A stretch of DNA of 64,000 nucleotides from Pseudomonadota bacterium (GTDB lineage: Bacteria > Pseudomonadota > Gammaproteobacteria > Burkholderiales > SG8-39). The stretch is taken from the NCBI GenBank assembly GCA_025352885.1, contig JANXRZ010000090.1, positions 1 to 64,000 of the forward strand. Reading direction: 5' to 3'. Positions within the stretch are counted from its first letter, which is position 1. Each line of letters starts with the position of its first letter. The notes below the pieces were generated by a model. It was not told where the DNA came from. It ran no database searches and worked only from the letters and a program-made list of their open reading frames with translations. Shown here in pieces: positions 8,865 through 17,716 of the stretch. The position numbers and the translations under genes were made by a program.

Positions 8865-10019
8865 ATGAGCACGACCCGCCAGGACGTTGCAATCATCGGA
8901 GGCGGCGTAATTGGCTGCGCGGCCGCTTACTTCCTCAAGCTTGTCGGCGTCGGCCGGGTGACCGTGATCGAGCCGGATCCGACTTACGCCAAGGCCTCGT
9001 CCCCCGTCGCTACGGGCGGCTGCAGGCGGTTGTTCGCGCGGCCCGAGAACATCCGAATGTCGCAATTCAGCATCGACTTCTTCAAGGCCTTCGAGACGCA
9101 TACCGATGTGGATGTGCAGTGGAAGGAGGGCGGTTACCTCTTCGTGGTGACCGCAGGCCACGAGAAGGTGCTTGAGCAGAATTACCGCACCGAGAAGGAC
9201 TTGGGCGTGAAGGTCGAGTTGCTCGGCGCGAAAGAGATTGCGAAGCGCTACCCGTGGATGCGCAACGACGACCTTGCGCTCGGCGTGCTCTCGCCCGAGG
9301 ACGGCTGGCTCGACCCCAACAGCGTGCTGCAGGGCTTTCGCAAGAAAGCTCAGGCGCTCGGCGCGGCCTTCGTGAAGGACCGCGTAGTCGATGTGTACAC
9401 GAGCGGCTCGCGGGTGACGGAACTCGAAATTGGCTCGGGCCAGCGGATCGAAGCCGAGACGGTCATCAATGCGGCCGGCTGCTGGGCGGCTTCGGTCGCC
9501 AAGCTCGCCGGCATGGACCTGCCAGTTAACCCTATGCGGCGCTTCGAGCACTACGTGGAGCTCGGCGACCCGCTGCCGCCCATGCCGCTCATCAAGGATC
9601 CCGAGCGCCTCGTGATCCGGCCGGAGGGCAAAGGCTATGCGGTGGGGCTGGTCGATGGACGCGAGCCGCGCGGCTTCAACTACGAACTCGATCCCTCATG
9701 GTTCGAGCGGGTCGTGTGGCCGGCGTTGGCAAGCCGCATCCCGGCGTTCGAGAAGCTGAAACTGAAGCGCGAGTGGGCCGGGCTGTACGACGAGTGCGAG
9801 CTCGACGGCAACATGATCCTCGGCAACTGGCCGGGGCGCCTCGACAACTTCTATGTGGCCTGCGGGTTCTCGGGGCACGGGCTCATGCACGCGCCGGCCG
9901 TGGGGCGTGCGCTGGCCGAGCTGATCGTCAAGGGCCGATTTGAGACGCTGGATCTAGCGCGCATGAACTACCAACGCGTACTCGACAAGAAGCCGTACGG
10001 CGAGACGGGCATCCTCTAG
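8865..10019 (+). CDS. FAD-dependent oxidoreductase (DAO family)
   Basis: A 384-residue flavoprotein. The FAD-binding Rossmann motif GGGVIG is at residues 12-17 and a glutamate that binds the ribose follows (VIEPD). A C-terminal segment NFYVACGFSGHGLMHAPAVG is typical of the D-amino-acid oxidase/sarcosine oxidase/glycine oxidase group, especially the FOXRED1-like branch. These oxidise amines or N-methyl amino acids. No transmembrane segment is seen. Substrate cannot be assigned. Confidence 0.85.
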   Translation: MSTTRQDVAIIGGGVIGCAAAYFLKLVGVGRVTVIEPDPTYAKASSPVATGGCRRLFARPENIRMSQFSIDFFKAFETHTDVDVQWKEGGYLFVVTAGHEKVLEQNYRTEKDLGVKVELLGAKEIAKRYPWMRNDDLALGVLSPEDGWLDPNSVLQGFRKKAQALGAAFVKDRVVDVYTSGSRVTELEIGSGQRIEAETVINAAGCWAASVAKLAGMDLPVNPMRRFEHYVELGDPLPPMPLIKDPERLVIRPEGKGYAVGLVDGREPRGFNYELDPSWFERVVWPALASRIPAFEKLKLKREWAGLYDECELDGNMILGNWPGRLDNFYVACGFSGHGLMHAPAVGRALAELIVKGRFETLDLARMNYQRVLDKKPYGETGIL

Positions 10020-10052
10020 GGGCAGCTCTTAAGGCGCGGCGCCCGACTCCAA

Positions 10053-10098
10053 TCTAAAGTGGGGTCAGAGTCGACTTATCGGCCGGCGGTTCAATAAA
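10053..10098 (+). repeat. Dispersed repeat, GGGGTCAGAGTCGA family
   Basis: The core TGGGGTCAGAGTCGACTTAT (10060-10079), preceded by TCTAAAG and followed by TTCAATAAA, recurs in related form at 20680-20765. It lies between two convergent genes (oxidoreductase and response regulator). The repeat has no coding capacity. It looks like a short interspersed intergenic element. Confidence 0.7.
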
Positions 10099-10101
10099 AC
10101 G

Positions 10102-10917
10102 CTATTTCTTCGGCTTTTCAGCGGCGCCGATGCCCAGCACGGACTTCACTGCATTGACCAGCAAGTCGGCTTCGAACGGCTTGGTGACATACCCGTCGGC
10201 CCCGCCTTCAAGACCGCGCAGCACGGCCTCGCGCGTCGCCTCGGCCGTGAGCATGATGACCGGCAGGTGCTTGAGCACCGGGTGCTGCCGCATGCGGGTA
10301 AGAATGTCGAAGCCGTCCGCATCCGGCAGTTGCACATCGAGCAGCATGAGGTCGGGCGGCGGCTGCAAGCGCAGCGCGATCATGATGTCGTCGCGCTTCA
10401 AGGCCCCACGCACGTTGAAGCCTTCGAGTACGAAATAGGTGCGGATGAGCTTTTGCAGGTCGATGTCGTCATCGACGACAAGGACGGTCGGGCGCCAGCC
10501 TTCGGGGTGCTTTGGCACGTCCGAGGGCCGCCGCGCGATGCGCACAAAATAGCCCTTCTGCTTGAGGATCGCAAAGCCGCCTTCGGCCTCGGGGTTGCTG
10601 TCGCCCTTGAGGCTGCTGAAAAAACCAGCGGGCACCGTGATCGTCGAAAAGCCCGAGGCGTTGACATCGGACACCGGCTCGACCGTGTTGACGATCAGCT
10701 TCGCGAGCGCGAGCTTGAGCACCGCGGCATGCACCGCATCGGGGGACGTATGCGGAACGCGCTCGGCAATCGCGGCGACCGGCGAGAACCCGTCGACGAG
10801 GACGAGCACTTGCAGGTCGGCGACTGTCAGTTCCGTGCCGGAGGCCTTGAGCTCGGCGTTGCCCTTGTCGGTAATCGCAAAGACATCGTCGCCATGGAAG
10901 ACTGTTGTTTTAGGCAT
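10102..10917 (-). CDS. Response regulator with N-terminal accessory domain
   Basis: A 271-residue protein. A CheY-like receiver fills residues 144-262, with the acidic pocket VVDDD (147-151), phosphoacceptor D194 (LLDVQLPD), T224 and K246 (TKPFE). The first 130 residues form a separate domain I cannot name; the stretch LKLALAKLIV hints at a helical regulatory unit. There is no DNA-binding output domain. No histidine kinase gene is nearby, so it is an orphan regulator. It may act by protein contacts. Confidence 0.83.
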   Translation of the reverse strand: MPKTTVFHGDDVFAITDKGNAELKASGTELTVADLQVLVLVDGFSPVAAIAERVPHTSPDAVHAAVLKLALAKLIVNTVEPVSDVNASGFSTITVPAGFFSSLKGDSNPEAEGGFAILKQKGYFVRIARRPSDVPKHPEGWRPTVLVVDDDIDLQKLIRTYFVLEGFNVRGALKRDDIMIALRLQPPPDLMLLDVQLPDADGFDILTRMRQHPVLKHLPVIMLTAEATREAVLRGLEGGADGYVTKPFEADLLVNAVKSVLGIGAAEKPKK

Positions 10918-10989
10918 GCGGCAATCATATGCCGAAAGCCGAAACCGGACTGCAAGCCTGCTGCAAGCGCAACTGCGAGGGACCGACTC

Positions 10990-12348
10990 CTAGTTGCGCA
11001 GAAGCCGGTATCGCAGGGCCATCGGGACGACGCCAACCAGCAGGGCGCCAATCCCAACCGAAAGTGTGAAGGCATCCATGTCGCACGCGGTTAGCCCAGC
11101 GGTCACCCAGAGTGCGAGCGCACTCGACATCGGCCACACGACCGCCGTAAACAGGAGCACCGGTGAACGAAACGCCGTCTTGCGAAAGTGCCAGGCGCAC
11201 GCAATCGCGGCGAGGCCGTAATAGAACGCGATCTCGAGGCCTATGGCATTGATGGACGCCTTGAGCAGGTCGTCGATGCTCGGCAACAGGAGCGCCAGCA
11301 GCAGCAACGCAACCCCGAGCGCACCGTTCAGCCAGGTCGCTAGGTGAGGCGTTTGCCAGCGCTCGTGCAGCCGCGCCCATCGCGGATGCATCTCGCCGGC
11401 GCGCGACTGGGCAAACAGCGTGCGCGCAAACTGGAGCAGCGAAACCTGCAAGGACCCCACACTGCTCAGCATTACGGCGAGCACGGCGACGTAGCTCCAT
11501 GGCCGGGGCAGCAGCCGGTCGGCGATCGCAAAGATCACGTTGGCGCCCGCGCTTTGAATGCCAGGCTCGCCCAAGATGGCCAACGCCACCAGCATGAATG
11601 CCATGAACGCGAGGGCGATGATCGCCATGGAAATCATGGCCGCCACGCCCGGCACGCGATGGGCATTGCGCGTCTCTTCGCTCGCGTTGAGCGTGACGTC
11701 CCAGCCCCAGAAAAAGAACACGGCGATCACCGCACCGGCGGCGAACGTTTCGAGAGAGAAGGAGGAGGGCGCCAACGAGATGCTCGACAAGAGCGTGCCG
11801 ATCTCCGGGCCGAACCGGAAAGACGCAAGGACCAGGATGCCGGCGAGTACTGCGATCTCGATCGCCGTCATCACCGTTTGCACTATCGCCGCCTGCCTGA
11901 CACCACGTACCTCGAGCAGCGTGATCGCCACGATCCACGCGGCAGCCACGCCGATCACAGCCTGCTTCTCGTCGGCCCGCCCGGGTGCAACGAGCAGCAA
12001 GGTCGCGGTCGCTGCGGGGATCGTCGCCGACACGGTGAAGAGCACCGAGGTGACCAGCACTGTCCAGCCGCAGAGGAACCCGAGGTCGCGGTGCAGGATG
12101 CGGCCGACCCACGCGTACGAAGCGCCTGCATCCGCAAAGGCGCGGTTGAGATGGACGAAGGCGAGCGTAATGCCGGCCATGATCAGGCCGCAATACAGCA
12201 GCATCGCCGGGGCAAGCACGCCGACCGCCCCAACCAGCACCGAAGTGGAAACGGCAATCGTGTAAGCCGGCGCAGTGCCGGCAACACCTATGGCGACGGA
12301 TTGGACGAGCCCGAGCGCATCCTTCCTGAGACTCGCTTCAACGCTCAC
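10990..12348 (-). CDS. APC family amino acid permease
   Basis: A 452-residue integral membrane protein with about 12 hydrophobic helices. The first helix carries the substrate-binding glycine motif GVAGTAPAYTIAV (22-34), typical of the amino acid-polyamine-organocation superfamily. The later stretch NASEETRNAHRVPG (about 220-233) is also family-typical. The ion-coupled substrate is unknown. The upstream region (12349-12445) contains the 3' end of the nuclease gene and a repeat element. Confidence 0.85.
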   Translation of the reverse strand: MSVEASLRKDALGLVQSVAIGVAGTAPAYTIAVSTSVLVGAVGVLAPAMLLYCGLIMAGITLAFVHLNRAFADAGASYAWVGRILHRDLGFLCGWTVLVTSVLFTVSATIPAATATLLLVAPGRADEKQAVIGVAAAWIVAITLLEVRGVRQAAIVQTVMTAIEIAVLAGILVLASFRFGPEIGTLLSSISLAPSSFSLETFAAGAVIAVFFFWGWDVTLNASEETRNAHRVPGVAAMISMAIIALAFMAFMLVALAILGEPGIQSAGANVIFAIADRLLPRPWSYVAVLAVMLSSVGSLQVSLLQFARTLFAQSRAGEMHPRWARLHERWQTPHLATWLNGALGVALLLLALLLPSIDDLLKASINAIGLEIAFYYGLAAIACAWHFRKTAFRSPVLLFTAVVWPMSSALALWVTAGLTACDMDAFTLSVGIGALLVGVVPMALRYRLLRN

Positions 12349-12431
12349 CGGCTGATCACCGATGGCAGCAATTTGGCTGGAGAACCAGTAACGGCGCGGG
12401 GATTAACCCGGATTTGGCAGCAATCAAGGCA

Positions 12432-12452
12432 GCGGCAGGTGCCTGTCACCGA
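12432..12452 (-). repeat. GGTGACAGGCACC repeat element at a gene end
   Basis: On the minus strand the sequence reads CGGTGACAGGCACCTGCC, with short arms GGTG and CACC. The TGA inside it is the stop codon of the upstream nuclease gene. I recall similar GGTGACAGGCACC elements as common interspersed repeats in betaproteobacteria, but only one copy is seen here. Confidence 0.45.
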
Positions 12453-13021
12453 ATTTTGGAATGCGCCCAGAGCCCCTTCCTCTGGGTCTTCGCCTCGCGC
12501 TCCAAACCGCGCAGCTTCGCGAGATAGTCCGACGCCCTCCCGCCTGAGGGAAGCCTCAGGACGACGCCCTTGGTGCGAGCGAGGCCTTCGCTGACGAGGA
12601 TCTCGCCCAGTTGCCGGCCGCCGACCTCGATGAGGCCGTAATAGCGCAATTCCTTGCTTCGCCCTCCGGCGACCGTCCACTTGGTAGCCACGCTGAACGG
12701 CTCCTGCAGGAGCTCACGCACGCGCCGGCCGGCGGCTTGCCCGCTCGCCAGCACATCCGAATCTTTCACCTGGAAGTAGGCGGCCTGCTCGGCGACGCGC
12801 GAAGGAATCGACATGTTCGATTCGGGCGCGTCCACGTAGTACAGGCGAAGGATCTGCTGCTTCACTCCGCAGCTCACGCGAAAGCTGTCGCCGTCGTTGT
12901 ACTTCTTCTCGATGTAGCGGCAGTGGGAGTGCTCTTCCCATTCTTTGCGATCCGCGGCAAAGGAATCGAACGCGACGAGCGCGCAAAGTACGGCGGCAAT
13001 CCGGATCAGCATGCCTCGCAT
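12446..13021 (-). CDS. Secreted thermonuclease-like (SNase domain) protein
   Basis: A 191-residue exported protein. Residues 1-23 are a signal peptide ending in SFAADR. The SNase OB-fold follows: DGDSF (43-47) with the calcium-binding aspartates, R59, and VDAPE with D64 and E67. R126 (ELRYYG) may match the second catalytic arginine. These are the residues of staphylococcal nuclease, so it may degrade DNA/RNA in the periplasm or outside. Its stop codon lies inside a repeat element. Confidence 0.83.
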   Translation of the reverse strand: MRGMLIRIAAVLCALVAFDSFAADRKEWEEHSHCRYIEKKYNDGDSFRVSCGVKQQILRLYYVDAPESNMSIPSRVAEQAAYFQVKDSDVLASGQAAGRRVRELLQEPFSVATKWTVAGGRSKELRYYGLIEVGGRQLGEILVSEGLARTKGVVLRLPSGGRASDYLAKLRGLEREAKTQRKGLWAHSKIR

Positions 13022-13052
13022 GGTAGCGCCCTCCCGAAGCTCGCCGGGCTCC

Positions 13053-14480
13053 CTACAGCACCTTCCCCGGATTCATGAGCCCGTGCGGGTCGAGCGCATC
13101 CTTCACGCGCTGCATGAGCTCCATTTCCACCGGCGATTTGCGCAGTTTGATCGCCTCGCGCTTTTGCTGGCCGACGCCGTGCTCGGCCGAAATCGACCCG
13201 CCGAGTTTCGCGACGACGGCGTAGACGATCTCGTTCACGGCCTTGCGCTTGTCCATGAGCGCCCGGGTCGCCTCCTCGTCGGCCATGCCGATGTTGTAGT
13301 GCAGGTTCCCGTCGCCGATGTGACCGAAGATGTAGCCGACGAGCCCCGGGAAAGCTTTCTGCAAATCGGCGAGCCCTTCCTCGATCATGCGCGGGATGCT
13401 CGAGATCGGCACCGAGACGTCGTGCTTCACGTTGGTGAACTGCGCCTCGGGAATCGTCTCGCGAATGGACCACAGCGCCTTGGCCTGGCCTTCGCTCTGC
13501 GCAAGCGCCACGTCGAGCAATGTGCCGCGCTCGGTGCACTCGATGAACGCCGCCTCTGCGCGCGCGGCAAGGTCTTCCTGTTTTCCGCCGTCGGTGAGCT
13601 CGGCGAGGATGTACCAGGGGTGCCGGCCGGGCAACGGGTCGGGAATCGAGGGCTTGCAATGGATGACCGCGTCCAGGCACACGCGGGAGATCAGCTCGAA
13701 GGCCGTAAGCCGGTCGCCCATGAGGCCCCGCAGGGCGGCCAGCAGCTCCACGGCCTTTTGCGGGCTTTCGACTGCGATCCACGCCGTCGTGCTTGACGAG
13801 GGCTTCGGGAAAAGCTTCAGCACCGCGGCAGTGATGATGCCCATTGTCCCTTCGGCGCCGATGAAGAGGTGCTTGAGGTCGTAGCCGGTGTTGTCTTTGC
13901 GAAGCGCCTTGAGGCCGTTCCAGATTCGCCCGTCGGGCAGGACGACTTCGAGGCCGAGGACCAGGTCGCGCGTATTGCCATAGCGCAGCACGCCTACTCC
14001 GCCCGCATTCGTGGAGAGATTGCCGCCGATCTGGCAGCTGCCTTCGGCCGCGAGCGAAAGCGGAAACAGGCGCCCGGCGGCATCGGCCGCCTCCTGGAGG
14101 GTCTGCAACACACAGCCCGCCTCGACGGTCATCGTGTCGTTCAGCGGGTCGACGCTGCGGATGCGATTGAGGCGCGACACGGAGAGCACGATTTCCTTGC
14201 GCATCCCCGTCGGGATCGATCCGCCGACGAGGCCGGTATTGCCCGCCTGCGGTACGATCGCAATGCCTTCTGTGGCACACAGCGCGACGACCTTCGCTAC
14301 CTCTTCCGTGCTGCCCGGACGCACGACCGCGATGCCGGTGCCGGCAAACACATGACGCCAGTCGGTGTAGTACGGCGCCACATCGTCCTTGGCTGTCAAT
14401 ACGTATTGCGCACCGACGACGGACGCGAGGGCTTGGATAAATGCCTGGGGAGCGAGATCGGGCTGCGGGACGGAGGCCAT
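13053..14480 (-). CDS. FAD-linked oxidase, GlcD / D-2-hydroxyacid dehydrogenase type
   Basis: A 475-residue flavoprotein of the PCMH-type FAD family. The FAD loop GNTGLVGG is at 80-87. The C-terminal cap contains GHIGDGNLHYN and SAEHGVGQQK, and the protein ends in the usual LDPHGLMNPGKVL. These motifs match glycolate oxidase subunit GlcD, D-lactate dehydrogenase and D-2-hydroxyglutarate dehydrogenase; which one is not decidable. GlcE and GlcF partners are absent here, favouring a single-subunit enzyme that passes electrons to an acceptor protein or quinone. Confidence 0.88.
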   Translation of the reverse strand: MASVPQPDLAPQAFIQALASVVGAQYVLTAKDDVAPYYTDWRHVFAGTGIAVVRPGSTEEVAKVVALCATEGIAIVPQAGNTGLVGGSIPTGMRKEIVLSVSRLNRIRSVDPLNDTMTVEAGCVLQTLQEAADAAGRLFPLSLAAEGSCQIGGNLSTNAGGVGVLRYGNTRDLVLGLEVVLPDGRIWNGLKALRKDNTGYDLKHLFIGAEGTMGIITAAVLKLFPKPSSSTTAWIAVESPQKAVELLAALRGLMGDRLTAFELISRVCLDAVIHCKPSIPDPLPGRHPWYILAELTDGGKQEDLAARAEAAFIECTERGTLLDVALAQSEGQAKALWSIRETIPEAQFTNVKHDVSVPISSIPRMIEEGLADLQKAFPGLVGYIFGHIGDGNLHYNIGMADEEATRALMDKRKAVNEIVYAVVAKLGGSISAEHGVGQQKREAIKLRKSPVEMELMQRVKDALDPHGLMNPGKVL

Positions 14481-14520
14481 GCCGGTATTATCTCGTTAAA
14501 AGCACGCGTTAGATGTCGTC

Positions 14521-14580
14521 CCCATTCGGAGCCCACCCATTCGGAGCCCACCCTTGCGGAGCCCACCCTTGACCGACCCA
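14521..14580 (+). repeat. 15-bp tandem repeat carrying ribosome site and start codons
   Basis: Unit CCCATTCGGAGCCCA occurs exactly at 14521-14535 and 14536-14550. It recurs with changes at 14551-14565 (CCCTTGCGGAGCCCA), and a degenerate fourth unit covers 14566-14580. Each of the first three units supplies a GGAG, placed 7 bases before the ATT or TTG of the next unit. The array lies across the start of the nitroreductase gene. Confidence 0.85.
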
Positions 14581-15297
14581 GCCCTCGGAGCTCTTCCCTT
14601 TGCCGCCGGCGCGCGTGCGCTGACAGTGGAAGAGGCGATTCTCTCGCGCCGAAGCGTGAGGGCCTTCAGGCCCGATCCCGTGCCGCGCGGCGTGGTGGCC
14701 GAGATCCTTTCGCTGGCCAGCCGGGCACCTTCCGGAACCAATGTGCAGCCCTGGAAAGTGCGCGTGGTCGCAGGCGAGGTGCGAGATCGCCTGTGCAAGG
14801 CGATGCTCGACGCGTACCTCAACAAGGGCGAGGAAGAATTCGCCCCGCCTTACAACTACTATCCGGTGAAATGGCGCGATCCCTTTCTTGCGCGTCGCCG
14901 GAAAGTGGGCTGGGACCTCTATGGCCTTCTCGGCATCACGCGCGACGATAAGGCCGGCATGACCAAGCAGCACGCGCGCAACTTCATGTTCTTCGGCGCG
15001 CCGGTCGGGCTCATCTTCACGATGGACAAGGACCTCGAGCTCGGCAGCTGGATCGACTACGGCATGTTCCTCGAGAACGTCATGCTGGCCGCGCGCGGCA
15101 AGGGCTTGGACACCTGCCCGCAGGCGGCGATCGCAAACGCGCACAAGGTGCTGAGGGAGGAGCTGCAGATCCCGGATACCGAGCAGATCGTTTGCGGCAT
15201 GTCGCTTGGTTATGCGGAGCCGAACGCCATCGAGAATACGCTGGTCACCGTGCGGGAGCCCGTGGCCGGCTTCACGCAGTTCCTGGGGTTCGAATGA
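14569..15297 (+). CDS. Nitroreductase family protein
   Basis: An FMN-dependent nitroreductase-fold protein of about 242 residues. RRSVRAFRPDPV near the N-terminus binds the FMN phosphate. The later segments SRAPSGTNVQPW and SWIDYGMFLENVMLAARGKG are also typical. Relatives reduce nitroaromatics, quinones or enals with NAD(P)H. TTG 14569 is chosen because GGAG (14558-14561) is 7 bases upstream; TTG 14554 has an identical site made by the tandem repeat. Its stop overlaps the next gene by 4 bases. Confidence 0.85.
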   Translation: MTDPALGALPFAAGARALTVEEAILSRRSVRAFRPDPVPRGVVAEILSLASRAPSGTNVQPWKVRVVAGEVRDRLCKAMLDAYLNKGEEEFAPPYNYYPVKWRDPFLARRRKVGWDLYGLLGITRDDKAGMTKQHARNFMFFGAPVGLIFTMDKDLELGSWIDYGMFLENVMLAARGKGLDTCPQAAIANAHKVLREELQIPDTEQIVCGMSLGYAEPNAIENTLVTVREPVAGFTQFLGFE

Positions 15298-16466
15298 ACC
15301 TGCGCATTTCGCTGCTGATCGCGGCGCTCGCCTTCCCGTTACTTGCGTTCGGCCAGGCTAAGCCCGTCGTGATCGGCTCGGTGCAGGCGCAGACCGGCTA
15401 TCTCGCCGACCTTGCGCTCGGGACTCGCAATGCGCTCCTCCTCTGGCAGGAGCAGGTGAATGCAGCGGGCGGCCTGCTCGGCCGCCCGGTCGAGCTGAAG
15501 CTCCTCGACGATGCGAGCGATGCCCTGAAAGTGACCGAACTTTACGAGCGCCTCATCAAGGAAGACCGCGCCGAGCTGTTGATCGGCGCGTTCGGCTCGG
15601 CGGCCACGTCCATGGGCGCGGCCGTGGCCGAGCGCAACCGGCGCGTGATGGTGAACGCAACCGGCATGGCGCCGGAGATCCACCGGCGCTTATACCGTTA
15701 CCTTTTCCAGGTGCCGCCGCCCTCGGACCTGACGGCTTCCGGCGTGACGTCGCTGGCTGCGAAGCTCGGCCTGAAGTCGCTGGTCGTAACTGCGCGGGAC
15801 GAGAACACCGCCACACCGCTGGTCGAGCAGTTTCGGCGGGATACGGCCAAGGCGGGCATAACATTGAAGCCCACGGTCTATTACACAGTCGACCCCATGC
15901 GCGGGCTCGGACCGTTTGCGAAAATCCTCCAGGCGAGCGGCACGGACGCCGTGGTCACCCCGGCCCGCGCCCACGACCTTGCGGAGCTTGTGCGCGGATT
16001 CAAGGCCGCGGGGTACCGGCCGCGCCTCTTCGTTGCGCGCGGCGCCATCGACCCCGAGTTCATCAAGCTCGTCGGCATGGACGCCGAATACACCGTGGGC
16101 TTGTCCTCGTACGAAACGCGGGCGGCTACGCCGGGCAACGTTGAGTTCGTGAAGGCGTATCGCGCCAAGTACAGCGCCGCGCCAGATTTCCACGCAGCCT
16201 GCGGCTGGGCGACGGGCAAGGTCATCGAAGCCGCCGTCGCGAAAGCCGGGTCCTTCGACCAGGAAAAATTGCGCGAAGCGTTTGCCGCGCTCGAGATGCC
16301 TACCGTGCTCGGCGGCTACAAGGTCACGCCCGACGGCACTCAGGTGGCGGCCACGGCTTTCCTCGTTCAGATCCTCAAGGGCCGGCGTGAGGTCATCTGG
16401 CCCGAGGCTTACCGAAGCGCGGAGCCGGTGCTCCCGATGCCGGAGTGGCCGCAGCGCCGACGGTAG
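15294..16466 (+). CDS. Periplasmic substrate-binding protein, branched-chain amino acid (LivJ) type
   Basis: A 390-residue exported binding protein. The signal peptide ends near LLAFGQA (residue about 20). The mature start KPVVIGSVQAQTGYLADL and the following NALLLWQEQVNAAGGLLGRP are the classic opening of type I (Peripla_BP_6) receptors. No ABC permease or ATPase genes follow; instead an MFS gene does. It may be an orphan receptor serving a distant transporter. ATG 15294 overlaps the nitroreductase stop (ATGA). Confidence 0.87.
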   Translation: MNLRISLLIAALAFPLLAFGQAKPVVIGSVQAQTGYLADLALGTRNALLLWQEQVNAAGGLLGRPVELKLLDDASDALKVTELYERLIKEDRAELLIGAFGSAATSMGAAVAERNRRVMVNATGMAPEIHRRLYRYLFQVPPPSDLTASGVTSLAAKLGLKSLVVTARDENTATPLVEQFRRDTAKAGITLKPTVYYTVDPMRGLGPFAKILQASGTDAVVTPARAHDLAELVRGFKAAGYRPRLFVARGAIDPEFIKLVGMDAEYTVGLSSYETRAATPGNVEFVKAYRAKYSAAPDFHAACGWATGKVIEAAVAKAGSFDQEKLREAFAALEMPTVLGGYKVTPDGTQVAATAFLVQILKGRREVIWPEAYRSAEPVLPMPEWPQRRR

Positions 16467-16468
16467 TG

Positions 16469-17716
16469 ATGCGGGTAGTGGAGAGCACCGCACCGGCCCG
16501 TCAGGGCGTAGAAAACGCGACGCTGCGCTCGCTCGCCGCGCCGATCGCCCTCACGCTCGCGGTCCAGACGCTCGTTGCGCTCGCGGTCTACAGCGCGCCC
16601 GTCATGGCGCCCGTGGCCGGTCCGCGCGACCTGGGCGTGCCGGCGTCGTGGGTCGGCTATTTCATCGCCATTGCCTATATGGGCAGCATGATGGGTTCGG
16701 TGGCCGCAGGCGGGCTCGTGGCGCGTTATGGGCCGGTGCGCATCAGCCAGGCCGGGCTGACGTCCTGCCTCATCGGCCTTTGCCTTTCGGCTTCGAGTTC
16801 ATCGCTCTGCGTCGTTGCGCTCGGCGCCTTCTTCGTCGGTCTCGGATATGGGCCGACGACACCGGCCAGCTCGCAGATCCTCGTGCGGGCGACACCGCCC
16901 CATCTCATCTCGATCACGTTTTCGTTGAAGCAGACCGGCGTGCCGCTCGGGGGCGCGATTGCGGGCGCGCTCGTGCCGACGCTGATCCTGCTCTTCGGCT
17001 GGCGCTGGTCGGCGGTCGCAATAGGCGTTGCCTGCGTGGGTCTGGCGCTTGCGATTCAGCCGATGCGCAAGCGTTACGACATCGGGCTGAACACCACGGC
17101 GCGGATCTCGTTGCGTTCGGCGTTCGCGCCGCTCGGGTTCGTGTTTCGCGACCGGCGCATTGGCGAGATGGCGATTGCTTCCTTCGTCTACGGCGGAGTG
17201 CAGGTCACGCTGGTCACGTACCTCGTCACTTTCCTCACCGAATCGTTCGCGATGACGCTCGTGCTCGCGGGCTTCGTGATGGCGGTCTCCCAGGTCGCCA
17301 GCGTCATCGGCCGCGTGCTTTGGGGCTATGTCGCCGACCGGGCGATCAACCGGCGCGTGATGCTCGGGCTGCTGGGCCTCGGCATGGGCGTCGCTGCGCT
17401 CACGACGCTGACTGCGAGTCCGGCGTGGCCGCTGCCGCTGCTTTTTTTCTTTGCGGCAATGTTTGGTGCGACGGCAGTCGGTTGGAACGGCGTGTTCCTT
17501 GCAGAAGTGGCCAGGCTCGCGCCGCCGGGGCAGGCCAGCCAGGCGACCGGCGGCTGCATGTTCTTCACGTTCCTCGGCGTCGTCGTGAGCCCGCCGATCT
17601 TTTCCCAGGCCCTGTCGCTCGGTTACAGCTATGCCGCGGCCTTTGCGATCTTCGGCGTGCCGGCGCTGCTCGTTGGGGCGTGGCTGTTGCTCGTGAAGCG
17701 CACCGCCACGCAATGA
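16469..17716 (+). CDS. MFS transporter
   Basis: A major facilitator of about 415 residues and 12 helices. The loop 2-3 motif is degraded (AGGLVARYGPVR), followed by the conserved FVGLGYGPTTPASSQIL and SLKQTGVPLGGAIAG. The latter sequences are typical of the YbjJ/YfkF-like organic anion branch. Substrate is unknown. ATG 16469 is 2 bases after the binding-protein stop, and its own stop overlaps the hydrolase start (ATGA). Confidence 0.85.
   Translation: MRVVESTAPARQGVENATLRSLAAPIALTLAVQTLVALAVYSAPVMAPVAGPRDLGVPASWVGYFIAIAYMGSMMGSVAAGGLVARYGPVRISQAGLTSCLIGLCLSASSSSLCVVALGAFFVGLGYGPTTPASSQILVRATPPHLISITFSLKQTGVPLGGAIAGALVPTLILLFGWRWSAVAIGVACVGLALAIQPMRKRYDIGLNTTARISLRSAFAPLGFVFRDRRIGEMAIASFVYGGVQVTLVTYLVTFLTESFAMTLVLAGFVMAVSQVASVIGRVLWGYVADRAINRRVMLGLLGLGMGVAALTTLTASPAWPLPLLFFFAAMFGATAVGWNGVFLAEVARLAPPGQASQATGGCMFFTFLGVVVSPPIFSQALSLGYSYAAAFAIFGVPALLVGAWLLLVKRTATQ

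Noticed and set aside
11344-12594. 416-residue plus-strand frame opposite the APC permease
   Set aside because: Shadow of the permease gene: no motif, very high Arg/His/Asp content, no ribosome site.
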